Positions 9,944 through 18,600 of a stretch of 64,000 nt of DNA are shown here, piece after piece (the first letter of the stretch is position 1; the number at the start of each line of letters is the position of its first letter). The notes beneath the pieces were generated by a model. That model saw only the letters and a list, made by a program, of their open reading frames with translations. It was not told the DNA's origin and did not search any database. Both the position numbers and the translations under genes were made by a program. The DNA is from Pseudoscardovia suis. GTDB lineage: Bacteria; Actinomycetota; Actinomycetes; Actinomycetales; Bifidobacteriaceae. Location: the NCBI RefSeq assembly GCF_002797875.1, contig NZ_PGFC01000001.1:620001-684000 (forward strand), written 5' to 3'.

Positions 9944-11455
9944 TCACGAACGGGACGCGGATCCCCGCGCCCCGCCATCGCCGTCCGCAGCATCCCCGGG
10001 ATGCGGTTTGGCTTCCGGCGTGCCGGAACCGGAACCCGCGACGGGACCGGACGGGGAATCTCGGGAATCCTGTGACCCCTGGGACCCCTGAGACCCCTGG
10101 GAATGCAGGATGGCACGCACCACTTTCAGACGCCGCGACACCTCGCGCTCGTAACCGCGGTCGCTGGGATCGTAATACTGGGTGCCACGCAGCTCCTCGG
10201 GCATGTATTCCTGCGGCGCGATCGCCTGCGGCCAGTCATGCGCGTAACGGTAACCCTTGTAGTTGCCCCACTGCTTCATGAGCTTCGTGGGGGCGTTGCG
10301 CAGGTAGAGCGGCACGGACCCCACCTTGCCGGCGTCGATGTCGGCGAGCGCCTGGTTGATCGCGTTGTAGCTGGCGTTGGACTTGGGGGCGGTCGCCACG
10401 GCGATCGTCGCCTCGGCAAGGATGATGCGCGCTTCGGGCATGCCCACCATGTCGACCGCCTGGGCGGCGGCGACGGCGACCTGCAGGATCTGCGGCTCGG
10501 CCATGCCCACCTCCTCACTGGCGGCGATCATGATGCGCCGCGCGATGAAACGGGGGTCCTCCCCCGCCCGCAGCATCTGGGCAAGGTAATGGATGGCGGC
10601 GTCCGGGTCGCTTCCCCGCATGGATTTGATAAAGGCGGAGATGACATCGTAATGCTGGTCGCCGTCCTTGTCGTAGCGCACGGTCGCCACGTCCATGACG
10701 GACGAGACCACGTCGGTGGTGACGAAGGGGCGGCGGGCGCCTTTGCGCCGTGCCTTGTCGCCAGTGACGGCCCCCGCGGCGGCCTCGAGTATCGTGAGCG
10801 CCTTGCGAGCGTCACCGCCGGACAGGCGCACGATCTCATCCATCGCATCGTCCTTGACTCGCACTTCATCGGCGAGCCCCTGCGGGGCGTGCACGGCGCG
10901 GTCGAGCACGGTGCGGATGTCGTCAGGTTCCAGGGACTCGAGCTTGACGACGACGGAACGCGACAGGAGCGGTGAGATGACAGAGAAACTGGGGTTTTCC
11001 GTGGTCGCTGCGATGAAGGTGACGTCGCGGTTCTCGACGCTAGGCAGCAGCGCGTCCTGCTGGGATTTGGAGAAACGATGCACCTCGTCGATGAACAGCA
11101 CCGTCTCCGTGCCTTCGGAGACGAGCCGGTCATGTGCGCGCTTGAGCACATCGCGCACATCCTTGACGCCGGAGGTCACGGCGGAAAGCTCCTCGAACGC
11201 ACGCCCCGACTGACGCGCCACGATGTAAGCGAGCGTGGTCTTGCCCACCCCGGGAGGGCCGAACAGGATGATGGACGTGGGCGCGGTGTATGAGCCCGCA
11301 TGCACGGGTTCGGCGACGCGCCGCAACGGGGACCCCGGCACAAGGGCGCGCTCCTGCCCGACCACATCGTCGAGCGTCTGAGGGCGCATGCGCACCGCCA
11401 GGGGACGGGTCATGGCATTGTCCGCCACATCGGAAACATCGAAAAGGTCCTGCAT
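9944..11455 (-). CDS. rarA: Replication-associated recombination protein A (AAA+ ATPase)
   Basis: An AAA+ ATPase of the RarA/MgsA/WRNIP1 family that acts at stalled replication forks. Walker A is FGPPGVGKTTLAY and Walker B is LFIDEVHRF; sensor 1 is ATTENPSF. The C-terminal RarA domain includes GSVPLYLRNAP and the LPEEL-type segment near YRYAHDWP. The start at 11455 reads MQDLFD, typical of actinobacterial members, giving 503 residues. The last 55 residues are a low-complexity tail coded by 9-bp repeats (SQGSQGSQGSQ). A good minus-strand promoter lies at 11493-11521. Confidence 0.93.
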   Translation of the reverse strand: MQDLFDVSDVADNAMTRPLAVRMRPQTLDDVVGQERALVPGSPLRRVAEPVHAGSYTAPTSIILFGPPGVGKTTLAYIVARQSGRAFEELSAVTSGVKDVRDVLKRAHDRLVSEGTETVLFIDEVHRFSKSQQDALLPSVENRDVTFIAATTENPSFSVISPLLSRSVVVKLESLEPDDIRTVLDRAVHAPQGLADEVRVKDDAMDEIVRLSGGDARKALTILEAAAGAVTGDKARRKGARRPFVTTDVVSSVMDVATVRYDKDGDQHYDVISAFIKSMRGSDPDAAIHYLAQMLRAGEDPRFIARRIMIAASEEVGMAEPQILQVAVAAAQAVDMVGMPEARIILAEATIAVATAPKSNASYNAINQALADIDAGKVGSVPLYLRNAPTKLMKQWGNYKGYRYAHDWPQAIAPQEYMPEELRGTQYYDPSDRGYEREVSRRLKVVRAILHSQGSQGSQGSQDSRDSPSGPVAGSGSGTPEAKPHPGDAADGDGGARGSASRS

Positions 11456-11492
11456 GGTTCCCACGATAGCAACACGCCGGAGAGCTGCACGA

Positions 11493-11521
11493 TATTTAGT
11501 GATTCTTTTGACTCGGCGCAA
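11493..11521 (-). promoter_or_regulatory. Putative rarA promoter
   Basis: In minus orientation a TTGCGC -35 box (11516-11521) is followed by a 17-nt spacer and a TAAATA -10 box (11493-11498), about 38 bp before the rarA ATG. The spacing is ideal and the region is AT-rich compared with its surroundings. Confidence 0.6.
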
Positions 11522-11819
11522 TTATCGAATTTTACGAATTTGAACTTTACGGCTGGGATATTTCTGTGTACCTGCGTGTATCGGGTTGTAGTTAGGTGTA
11601 CGTTCATTAGTGCCTAGTATTACTTGCCTTTTTGAATTTGTGAAGCTTTCTTACCATCCGATTAGACCGTTCCGGAAATCGATTGGACAGTACGATTACA
11701 TCACTATATTCTTGATAATTGCATCCGAATTTGCCACATCATCACCACCGATCCCGGGGAATGCACGAGCAGAGGAATGCATGCGAAAGGCAAACGTACA
11801 ACCAATACAGAAAGGTCCC
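11522..11819 (+). promoter_or_regulatory. AT-rich promoter region of the accessory island
   Basis: About 300 bp with no convincing gene, clearly richer in A+T than anything around it, which suggests acquired DNA. A candidate promoter for the island has TTGGAC at 11683-11688, a 16-nt spacer and TATATT at 11705-11710, about 110 bp before the preferred start of the DUF4417 gene. Other AT-rich stretches (for example near 11630 and 11715) could serve as additional promoters or as operators for the XRE protein encoded at the end of the island. Confidence 0.45.
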
Positions 11820-12460
11820 ATGGCACAAATCAGCACCACCCGCAGAAAACTGACGGAACTGTCCCGGCTGCCCACGAACAACCGGTACGGCATCCCGTTC
11901 GTCAGGAAACAACTCATCAATCTGAACAACGTGGATCTCATCAGCTTCACCGATATCTGTCCGGAAACCAAAACGGAGACCCTCATCAACCGCGTCAAAG
12001 GCGTCCATTTCTTTATCGACGACGACCGGTTCCGCGCCGTGGTCAAGGACCCCGACAAATACGTCGATAAATTGCGCCCCTATCGCTTCGTGCTGACGCC
12101 CGACGTATCGCAATACGCCGACCTGCCGCTGTGCTGGCAGATCACGGCCGTGGAGCGGAACCGGATGTGCGGGGCCATGTGGCAGCAGAACGGACTCGTG
12201 GTCATTCCCACGGTCAGCTGGGGGTCAAGGGATTCATATTCCGTTTCCTTCCTGGGAATCGAGAAAGAATCCATCGTCGCCGTCGCCACCTACGGATGCC
12301 GGAAAAGGGAAAGGCATTCCTGGACGGGTACAAGGCGATGCTCGAGGCCATCGAGCCGTGCGCCGTCATCTGCTACGGCGCCCCGTTCGATGGTATGGAA
12401 GGCACGATATTCGAGGTCGACCCCATGCCCTCGAGAAAGGTGGATCGAAATGGGAGGTAG
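11820..12460 (+). pseudogene. DUF4417 protein gene with a single-base frameshift
   Basis: DUF4417 proteins occur in phages and mobile elements; their function is unknown to me. The first frame (from the ATG at 11820, with AAAGG five bases upstream; the ATG at 11781 is an alternative) shows the family pattern: PFVRKQL, the IDDDRFRAVVKDPDKYVDKL region, LTPDVSQYADLPLCWQI, VIPTVSWG and FLGIEKESIVAVATYGC. At about 12303-12306 the frame breaks. The expected continuation, KGKAFLDGYKAM then CAVICYGAPFDG, lies in the other frame and stops at 12460. One extra A in the GGAAAAGGG run would restore a full protein of about 214 residues. This is either a true disabling mutation, a phase-variable tract or a sequencing error. 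Confidence 0.75.
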
Positions 12461-12851
12461 GGGAACCTACTCCACCGGGCAGGAGCCCGAACAGAAATAC
12501 CATGCAGTAGGCGAGATCGATGGCGTCAAGATCCTGGAGCCCATCGACGGGAAACAATGGAAACTGCCGGAGGAGAACCATTCCAGTACCGAGTACATCT
12601 TCCTGTATCCGGACGGCACCTTCCACCAGTACCGCGAATACAATGAGGACCACACCGCCAGGTTCGACATCGACTACCACCCTGCGAAAAAGGAACTTGG
12701 AACCGGACGGCAGCCAATCCTGCACATCCACGAATACCACAATGAAAATGGCACGTGGAAACGAGGAGCAGCCCGATTCATGACCGAAGAGGAATACACC
12801 ACGTACAAGCGATTTTTCGTCAACGTACCGGAAGGAGCATACCTGCCATGA
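12450..12851 (+). CDS. Unrecognised 133-residue protein, island gene 2
   Basis: A protein of 133 residues beginning MGGRGTYSTG, overlapping the end of the DUF4417 reading frame by 11 bp. GGAT upstream may serve as a weak ribosome-binding site, and translational coupling to DUF4417 is likely. The body is rich in aromatic and charged residues, with the notable strings TEYIFLYPDGTFHQYREY, FDIDYHP and HIHEY, and ends RFMTEEEYTTYKRFF. No signal peptide, membrane segment or known catalytic motif is evident. The Gly-rich N-terminus followed by a Tyr/His-rich domain resembles the tail modules of some mobile-element and toxin-like proteins, but I cannot assign a family. The frame lies in the same phase as the first half of the broken DUF4417 gene, so the mutant mRNA could give a read-through fusion. 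Confidence 0.6.
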   Translation: MGGRGTYSTGQEPEQKYHAVGEIDGVKILEPIDGKQWKLPEENHSSTEYIFLYPDGTFHQYREYNEDHTARFDIDYHPAKKELGTGRQPILHIHEYHNENGTWKRGAARFMTEEEYTTYKRFFVNVPEGAYLP

Positions 12852-13183
12852 AACGTGAGTCACACGCCGAATTCGTCGAAGACCTCCACAACGAGGGATT
12901 CGCCATCCAATACAAGGACCAGAAATGGTTCCTCGACTGCGGAATGGCATACCGAGAGGGCGACGACAAGGAGCATCCAGAACCCCATATCCAGACCAAC
13001 GTCTGGGGCCTCACCGACAACGTCGCGGACAAGTATTTCACCTACGTCGGCGCGACCGACGAGGAGTGCTTCGAGAACTTCATCAACGGATTCCGCGAAC
13101 TCGACGGCAAGACCATCTTTGAAGCCGAGCCCGAACTCGAAATCGTCCAACCCACCACCGAACTCGAAGACATCGACGACTGA
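12848..13183 (+). CDS. Unrecognised acidic 111-residue protein, island gene 3
   Basis: A small, strongly acidic protein starting at the ATG at 12848 with an ATGA overlap of the preceding stop, so it is co-translated with island gene 2. GGAGCA lies upstream. Visible elements are KWFLDCGMAYREGDD, NVWGLTDN and CFENFINGFRELDG, and an acidic tail ELEDIDD. No family was recognised. Its small size, acidity and coupling to the preceding gene would suit an immunity or antitoxin partner, but that is inference only. Confidence 0.6.
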   Translation: MKRESHAEFVEDLHNEGFAIQYKDQKWFLDCGMAYREGDDKEHPEPHIQTNVWGLTDNVADKYFTYVGATDEECFENFINGFRELDGKTIFEAEPELEIVQPTTELEDIDD

Positions 13184-13285
13184 CCGGAAACCGCACCGCG
13201 CAAAGGCACCGCGACACGACTCGAACACGCGCCACGACGCAAACACACCCGGGGAACCACACGAACCACACCAAGGGAACGGACC

Positions 13286-13954
13286 ATGGAGAAGAACATC
13301 ATCGACATACAGATGCTGGGATACCGCATCCGCCAGGCACGCACCGAGGCCGGCTACGCAACGGCGGAGGATTTCGCCAATGCCATCACGAAGCGGACGG
13401 GGGTCCCCGTGTCGAAACAGACGATCTACAACATCGAAAGCGGCAAGCAGGAGCCCCGCCTGACCCTCTACCTCGCTATGCTCCGCCTGCTCCGCCCTGA
13501 CGAGCAGCTCCCCATCGACGACATGCTGCGCAGCACGCTCCCGTCGCGCTGGCGCATACCCCTGAACGCCGCGCAGGCCATCGAGGACATGCAGAACGCC
13601 GCTGCCTCGGAGACGACGGACGAGGAGTCCAAAGCAGCGGACGATGCGCATGACGAGCACGACGGAACCGCGCACAGCAGGCTGACCATCGACAACGTCG
13701 CGAAAACCTACGATGCGATCAACGCCATGGCGATGAACACCCTGTACAACGCCAACGTACAGAACGCGCTCAACGAAATCACAAAGAACATAGGGAACTA
13801 CCTCATGCAATCCGGCATGCAGAATACCCTGCAGAATTCCATGTCCCAGATCAGCGCCAGCATGTCGAAGCTGGCGCTCGGCAACATGGCGAAGGCGTTG
13901 GAGGGCGCCGACATCCCCGGCAACCGAACCGACGGGATGAAAGACAAGAAGTAG
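13286..13954 (+). CDS. XRE-family transcriptional regulator with Met/Asn/Gln-rich C-terminus
   Basis: A 222-residue protein. Residues 10-75 form a helix-turn-helix of the XRE/Cro type (LGYRIRQARTEAG, then VSKQTIYNIESGKQEPRL, then LAMLRLLRPD). A flexible acidic linker (about residues 105-135) leads to a helical C-terminal domain rich in Met, Asn and Gln (NALNEITKNIGNYLMQSG and similar repeats), perhaps for oligomerisation. It is the last gene of the island, 102 bp after island gene 3, with AAGGGA upstream of the ATG. By analogy with phage-like cassettes it probably regulates the island promoter; no operator has been identified. Confidence 0.75.
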   Translation: MEKNIIDIQMLGYRIRQARTEAGYATAEDFANAITKRTGVPVSKQTIYNIESGKQEPRLTLYLAMLRLLRPDEQLPIDDMLRSTLPSRWRIPLNAAQAIEDMQNAAASETTDEESKAADDAHDEHDGTAHSRLTIDNVAKTYDAINAMAMNTLYNANVQNALNEITKNIGNYLMQSGMQNTLQNSMSQISASMSKLALGNMAKALEGADIPGNRTDGMKDKK

Positions 13955-14032
13955 GACGGGCCTCTACCCCGCCATGCCTATTGGCACCACCTACTGGCGC
14001 CCACCGGCCTGCGGGCATCCATCGTCGCCCCA

Positions 14033-14881
14033 TCACTTCCAGGCGCGGTTCAGCGACGCAATGCCCTTGGTGAGCGGTCGGCACTGCGGATGGCGCAGAC
14101 CCACGACGCGCATCATATGCGCCACGCCGCGTCGCCCGGGCCACTGCTCGATCGTCTGCGTCAGGTAGCGGTAATCCGACGGATGCCCCGTCAGAAGGCC
14201 GCCGACAAGGGGCAGGACGATGGCGTCGTACAGGCGGTATGCGTTCGATAGAAGGGTACCCGAGGGCATGTCGAAGTCCAGGGTCACGATGGGGGCGCCG
14301 GGCCTGGCGACACGGCGCATCTGCTCCAGGGCAGCGACGGGGCTGGGCATGTTGCGCAGTCCGTAGCAGCAGGTCACGGCATCGAAACGGTTGTCTGCGA
14401 AACCCATGTCGCATGCGTCCGCGATGCAATAGGTGACGGCGCCGCATCTCCCGTCCGCGCGGGCGGCGACCACGTCGCGCCCCGTCTCGCGACGCCGTGC
14501 CTCGGCGACCATGCCTTCGGACACGTCGCAGCCGATGACGTCTGCCCCCAGCCGTGCGAGCGCGCGGCTGCTGGTGCCCGTGCCGCAGGCGACGTCGAGG
14601 ATATGCAGACCCCGGAGCGGAAGTCGATCGAGCGCAGGGCAATCACCGGGGCGCCCTTCCGCGCGGTCCACGCTCGTCGCGTCCGCATCCGCCCGCTCCG
14701 CATCCGCGGGCCCCGCATCTACACACTCCACGACGGCGCGGGCGAAGGCGCGCGTCCATCGCCGGCTGCACCCCAGGGAGGCCACGTCGTTCACGAGATC
14801 ATAGCGGCCGGCGATGCGGTCGAAACGATGCGCCTGGCGTGCGGGGTCGCGCGACCCTTCGTCGAAATACGCTCCGAACAT
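14033..14881 (-). CDS. ubiE: UbiE/MenG-type SAM-dependent methyltransferase
   Basis: A protein of 282 residues of the UbiE/COQ5 class, which C-methylates demethylmenaquinone or similar quinones. Seen are the N-terminal signature RYDLVNDVASLGCSRRW, the SAM-binding loop ILDVACGTGTSS, and the C-terminal DYRYLTQTIEQWPG segment. An insertion of about 30 residues (rich in Ala and Asp, around residues 55-85) separates the first two. The start ATG at 14881 has a perfect AGGAGG five bases upstream. It lies 28 bp downstream of the helicase gene and is probably co-transcribed with it. Bifidobacteria are fermentative, so the in vivo quinone substrate is open. Confidence 0.85.
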   Translation of the reverse strand: MFGAYFDEGSRDPARQAHRFDRIAGRYDLVNDVASLGCSRRWTRAFARAVVECVDAGPADAERADADATSVDRAEGRPGDCPALDRLPLRGLHILDVACGTGTSSRALARLGADVIGCDVSEGMVAEARRRETGRDVVAARADGRCGAVTYCIADACDMGFADNRFDAVTCCYGLRNMPSPVAALEQMRRVARPGAPIVTLDFDMPSGTLLSNAYRLYDAIVLPLVGGLLTGHPSDYRYLTQTIEQWPGRRGVAHMMRVVGLRHPQCRPLTKGIASLNRAWK

Positions 14882-14909
14882 CCGATCCTCCTTCTGCGCT
14901 GTTGTCTCG

Positions 14910-17603
14910 TTACTGTGCCGTTGTCTCGAAGGGCCCGAGCTGTTCGACGGATCCCACGCGGTAGTCGGCGAACACGACGTCGGCGCCTTCCTGCGTGGCG
15001 TCAAGGTCCACGTAGGCGTCGATCGCCCAGTCATGGTCGCCTTCCCAATCGGCGAGGATCTGCCGCACATGCCACACATGGCCGGAACGTTCGCGCGTGT
15101 CGTCGATCAGCACATACTTGGCGCTGCGCGCATCCATGTCGGTGTCAAGACCCTCGTGGGCGTCGTAGAACATGTCGAGCGCGTCCTCCCACGCATGCAC
15201 GCCCATGCCCCAGTCCTTGTCGAGTTCGCCGAGCGTCTCGGGATCGTCGTTCGCGATGAGCTGCACGCGGCGGAACAAGGCGTTGCGCACGAGCACCGTC
15301 AGGCCTCGGCGGTCGGAAACCACCTGGTCCTTGGGCACAGGCGGCGCCTGCGTGCCGGCCGCAGGATCCTCCCCTGCACTGCGCGGCGTGCCGTTGACGG
15401 CGCTCTCCCATTCGTCCACGAGACTGGAGTCGATGGAGCGTACCATGACGCGCAGCCATGAGATGATGTCGCGCAGGTCGTCGTTGAGCTTGTCGTCGGG
15501 AATGGTGCGGGAGAGCGCACGATACGCGTCCGACAGGTAGCGCAGCAGCGTGCCCTCGCTGCGCGCGATTCCGTAGCGGGCGATGTACCCGGTGAAATCA
15601 GAGGCGGTCTCGATCATGTCGCGCACGACGGATTTGGGGCTTAGCTCATAGTCGTTGGCCCACGGCACGTCCTTCTTGTAGCGGTCGAAGGCTTCGTCGA
15701 GGAGTTCCTTGAGCGGCATGGGATACGTGACCTCCTCGAGGCGTTCCATGCGCTCCTCGTAGTCGAGGCCTTCCTCCTTCATGCGTCCCATGGCTTGGTC
15801 GCGGGCCTGGCGGCGCTGTGCCTTGAGCACCTGCTTGGGGTCCTCGAGGGTGGATTCCACCATGGATACCAGGTCGAGCGTGTATCCGGGCGACTCAGGG
15901 TCGAGCAGTTCGATGGCGGCGAGCAGGAACGGCGACAGCGGCTGGTCGAGGGCGAAATCCTCGGGCAGGTCCATCGTCGTCGTGTAATCCATGCTTCCGT
16001 CATCCAGCTCCCATTTCTCCACGACGCCGGAGTCCATGAGGGTCTGGAAGATCTCGGCGGCACGCTGGAAGAGGCGTTCCTTGCGCTCGTCGCTTTCATC
16101 GGATTCGTCGATGAGCGTGCGCACGCGATGCCACGCGTCGCCGCCCTGCGCCACTTCGGCGAGCACCATGGAGTGGGTGATGCGCATCTGCGGCACGAGG
16201 GTCTCGGGCTGTGCGTCGATGAGCTTGCGGAACGTGGCGTCGCTCCAGTTGACGAAGTTCTCCGGTGGCTTCTTGCGCTTGATTTTCTTGAGTTTCTTGG
16301 GATCGTTGCCTGCCTTGGCGAGCGCCCGACGGTTCTCGATCTCGTATTCGGGGGCTTCGGCGATGACGAGTCCCTCCGTGTCGAAGCCGGAGCGACCAGC
16401 GCGGCCGGCGATTTGGTGGAATTCGCGTGCCTTGAGGCGGCGCATGCGCGTGCCATCGTATTTGGTGAGCGCCGTGAGGATCACCGTGTGAATGGGCACG
16501 TTGATGCCCACGCCAAGCGTGTCGGTGCCGCAGATGACGGGAAGCAGGCCCTGTTGGGCGAGCTGTTCGACGAGACGACGGTAGCGTGGCAGCATGCCCG
16601 CGTGGTGCACTCCCACGCCGGTGGTGAGCAGGCGGTGCAGAATCTTGCCGAATGCGGTGGTGAACTTCGTGCCTTTCATGGCTTCCTTGATGGCGTCGCG
16701 CTGTTCGCGCGTGGTCACGCCGGCGGCGCTGAGGTTCTCGGCGGTCTCGAGGGCGGCGTCCTGCGAGAAGTGAACGACATAGATGGGCGCGTGTCCCTTC
16801 GACAGCTCGTCGGACACCGTGTCGACGAGCGGGGTGTCGACGTATTCGTAGCTCAAGGGCACGGGGCGGGGTGCATCGGCGATGACGTCGACGGCGCGTC
16901 CGGTGCGCCGTTCGAGAGACTGCGCCAGGTGCGACACATCGCCCAGCGTGGCGCTCATGAGCAGGAACTGCGTGTGCGGCAGCGCGATGAGCGGCACCTG
17001 CCATGCCCAGCCGCGCTCAGGGTCGCCGTAATAATGGAACTCATCCATGGCGACCATGCCGATGTCAGCGTGCTCGCCGTCGCGCAGCGCCTTGTTCGCC
17101 ACAATCTCGGCCGTGCAGCAGATGATGGGCGCATGCGGGTTGATGCTCGAATCGCCGGTGACCATGCCGACGTTGCGCGCACCGAACACCTCCATGAGGT
17201 CGAAGAACTTCTCGTTGACCAGCGCCTTGATGGGGGCAGTGTAATACGACGTCTTGCCCTGGCACATGGCCTGGAAGTGCATGGCGAGCGCAATCAGGGA
17301 CTTGCCCGAGCCGGTCGGTGTGTTGACGACCACGTGATCGCCGGCCAGCAGGTCAAGGGCGGCTTCCTGCTGGTGTTCCCACGGCTCGATGTGCTTGGTG
17401 TCGGCTACCCAGTCGAAGAATCGTTCGAAGATCTCCTCATCGCTCAGGCTCTCGCCCTCGTCGGGCAGGTAGTTCACGATGGTGCCGGTCGCCGCGTCCG
17501 GCGGCGTGACCCATCCGTCGCCGTCCTCGTCTTCGTACCGGCGCTTCGCCGCATTGTCGAAAGCCGCGAAACGGCCGTCGTCGATCTGGTCCATGTCAGT
17601 CAT
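14910..17603 (-). CDS. helY: Ski2/HelY-type DEAD/DEAH-box RNA helicase
   Basis: A superfamily 2 helicase of about 897 residues, close to actinobacterial HelY. Motif I is NTPTGSGKS, motif II DEFHYYG (DExH), motif III SATL and motif VI QIAGRAGRSG. The region after the helicase core carries the long helical C-terminal domain of Ski2-like enzymes. The start is taken at the ATG at 17603 (MTDMDQ), with GGGAG close by; the ATG at 17594 is an alternative. Repeat array 2 begins only 76 bp upstream of this start. Confidence 0.9.
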   Translation of the reverse strand: MTDMDQIDDGRFAAFDNAAKRRYEDEDGDGWVTPPDAATGTIVNYLPDEGESLSDEEIFERFFDWVADTKHIEPWEHQQEAALDLLAGDHVVVNTPTGSGKSLIALAMHFQAMCQGKTSYYTAPIKALVNEKFFDLMEVFGARNVGMVTGDSSINPHAPIICCTAEIVANKALRDGEHADIGMVAMDEFHYYGDPERGWAWQVPLIALPHTQFLLMSATLGDVSHLAQSLERRTGRAVDVIADAPRPVPLSYEYVDTPLVDTVSDELSKGHAPIYVVHFSQDAALETAENLSAAGVTTREQRDAIKEAMKGTKFTTAFGKILHRLLTTGVGVHHAGMLPRYRRLVEQLAQQGLLPVICGTDTLGVGINVPIHTVILTALTKYDGTRMRRLKAREFHQIAGRAGRSGFDTEGLVIAEAPEYEIENRRALAKAGNDPKKLKKIKRKKPPENFVNWSDATFRKLIDAQPETLVPQMRITHSMVLAEVAQGGDAWHRVRTLIDESDESDERKERLFQRAAEIFQTLMDSGVVEKWELDDGSMDYTTTMDLPEDFALDQPLSPFLLAAIELLDPESPGYTLDLVSMVESTLEDPKQVLKAQRRQARDQAMGRMKEEGLDYEERMERLEEVTYPMPLKELLDEAFDRYKKDVPWANDYELSPKSVVRDMIETASDFTGYIARYGIARSEGTLLRYLSDAYRALSRTIPDDKLNDDLRDIISWLRVMVRSIDSSLVDEWESAVNGTPRSAGEDPAAGTQAPPVPKDQVVSDRRGLTVLVRNALFRRVQLIANDDPETLGELDKDWGMGVHAWEDALDMFYDAHEGLDTDMDARSAKYVLIDDTRERSGHVWHVRQILADWEGDHDWAIDAYVDLDATQEGADVVFADYRVGSVEQLGPFETTAQ

Positions 17604-17678
17604 GACTCCCAGTGTACGGCCGCACCCTTCCCACTGGCGACCCACGGCACCGCGCTTTCTTCAGCACCATCCCCCACC

Positions 17679-18600
17679 CAAGGTGCACCACTGTCCACCC
17701 TCGGCACGACTTACCACCACCCAGCCAGCCCCGGAGGACGCCGACCCGCATCGAGGGTGCACGCCAGCACACCCCCGACGGCAAATAGCGCCGCCAGCAC
17801 CGTCCCAACGGCACCCAGCTCTGCCCAAGGTGTACACCAATACACCCTCGGGAGCAAATACCCCCGCATAGCGCCGCACAACACAAGCCAACCTCCACTC
17901 AAGGCTCACAGCCATGTACCCTCAATATGATTTACCGCCACCCGACCAGTTCCAAAGGCACCTAATCCATGCCCAAGGTGCACAACAATGCACCCCCGAC
18001 AGCAAATGCCCCACACAACACCAGTCAGGCACAGGCCATCACATGCCGAGGGTGCACAACTGTGCCCACTCGACACAACTTGCCTTCACCCACAACACCA
18101 AAACGGCACCCAACCTGCATCGAGGGTGCACGCCACCGCACCCTCGACAACGAATATCACCGCCAACATCGCCTCAACACGGACCATTCCGTGCCAAGGG
18201 CACACAACCGTGCACCCTCGGCACGACTTACCACCACCCAGCCAGCCCCAAAGGATGCCGACCCGCATCGAGGGTGCACGCCAGCACACCCGCGGGAGTA
18301 AATAGCACCGCCAACACCACCCCCAACACACGCCAACCCCATCGAAGGCGCACAACTGTGTAGCCTCGACATGATTTACCGCCACCCGACCAGTTCCAAA
18401 GGCACCTAATCCATGCCCAAGGTGCACACCAATGTTCCCCCGACAGCAGATATCACTGCTGTCGCCGCTCCAACACAGGCCAATCCCCATCGGGGGGCAC
18501 ACAAATGTGCACCCTCGGCGGGGCTCACATCCACCAACACCACCCCAACAGCACCCGACCCACATCGAAGGCACACTCCAGCGCACCCTCGACGCCGGCT
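17679..18600. repeat. Repeat array 2: 13 palindromic units of 74 bp
   Basis: Cores start at 17679, 17752, 17826, 17900, 17974, 18047, 18121, 18195, 18269, 18343, 18418, 18491 and 18566, spaced 73-75 bp. The consensus core is an almost perfect palindrome, arms CGAGGGTGCAC and GTGCACCCTCG with a loop of about 4-6 nt, followed by GAC or GGC. It is related to the core of array 1 at 5624. Some intervening sequences recur: units 1-2 resemble units 8-9, unit 4 resembles unit 10, and unit 5 resembles unit 11, which indicates block duplication. It fills the gap between the helY start and the aspS 3' region. No function is known to me. Confidence 0.9.

Noticed and set aside
11820..12460. Programmed -1 frameshifting in the DUF4417 gene
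   Set aside because: The tract GGAAAAGGG does not give the usual X-XXY-YYZ slippery pattern in the starting frame, and no downstream pseudoknot stands out; a deleted A explains the break better.
5624..18600. CRISPR arrays
   Set aside because: The geometry (28-bp palindrome, about 45-bp spacers) is similar, but the cores vary, the spacers recur in blocks, and there are no cas genes or leader.
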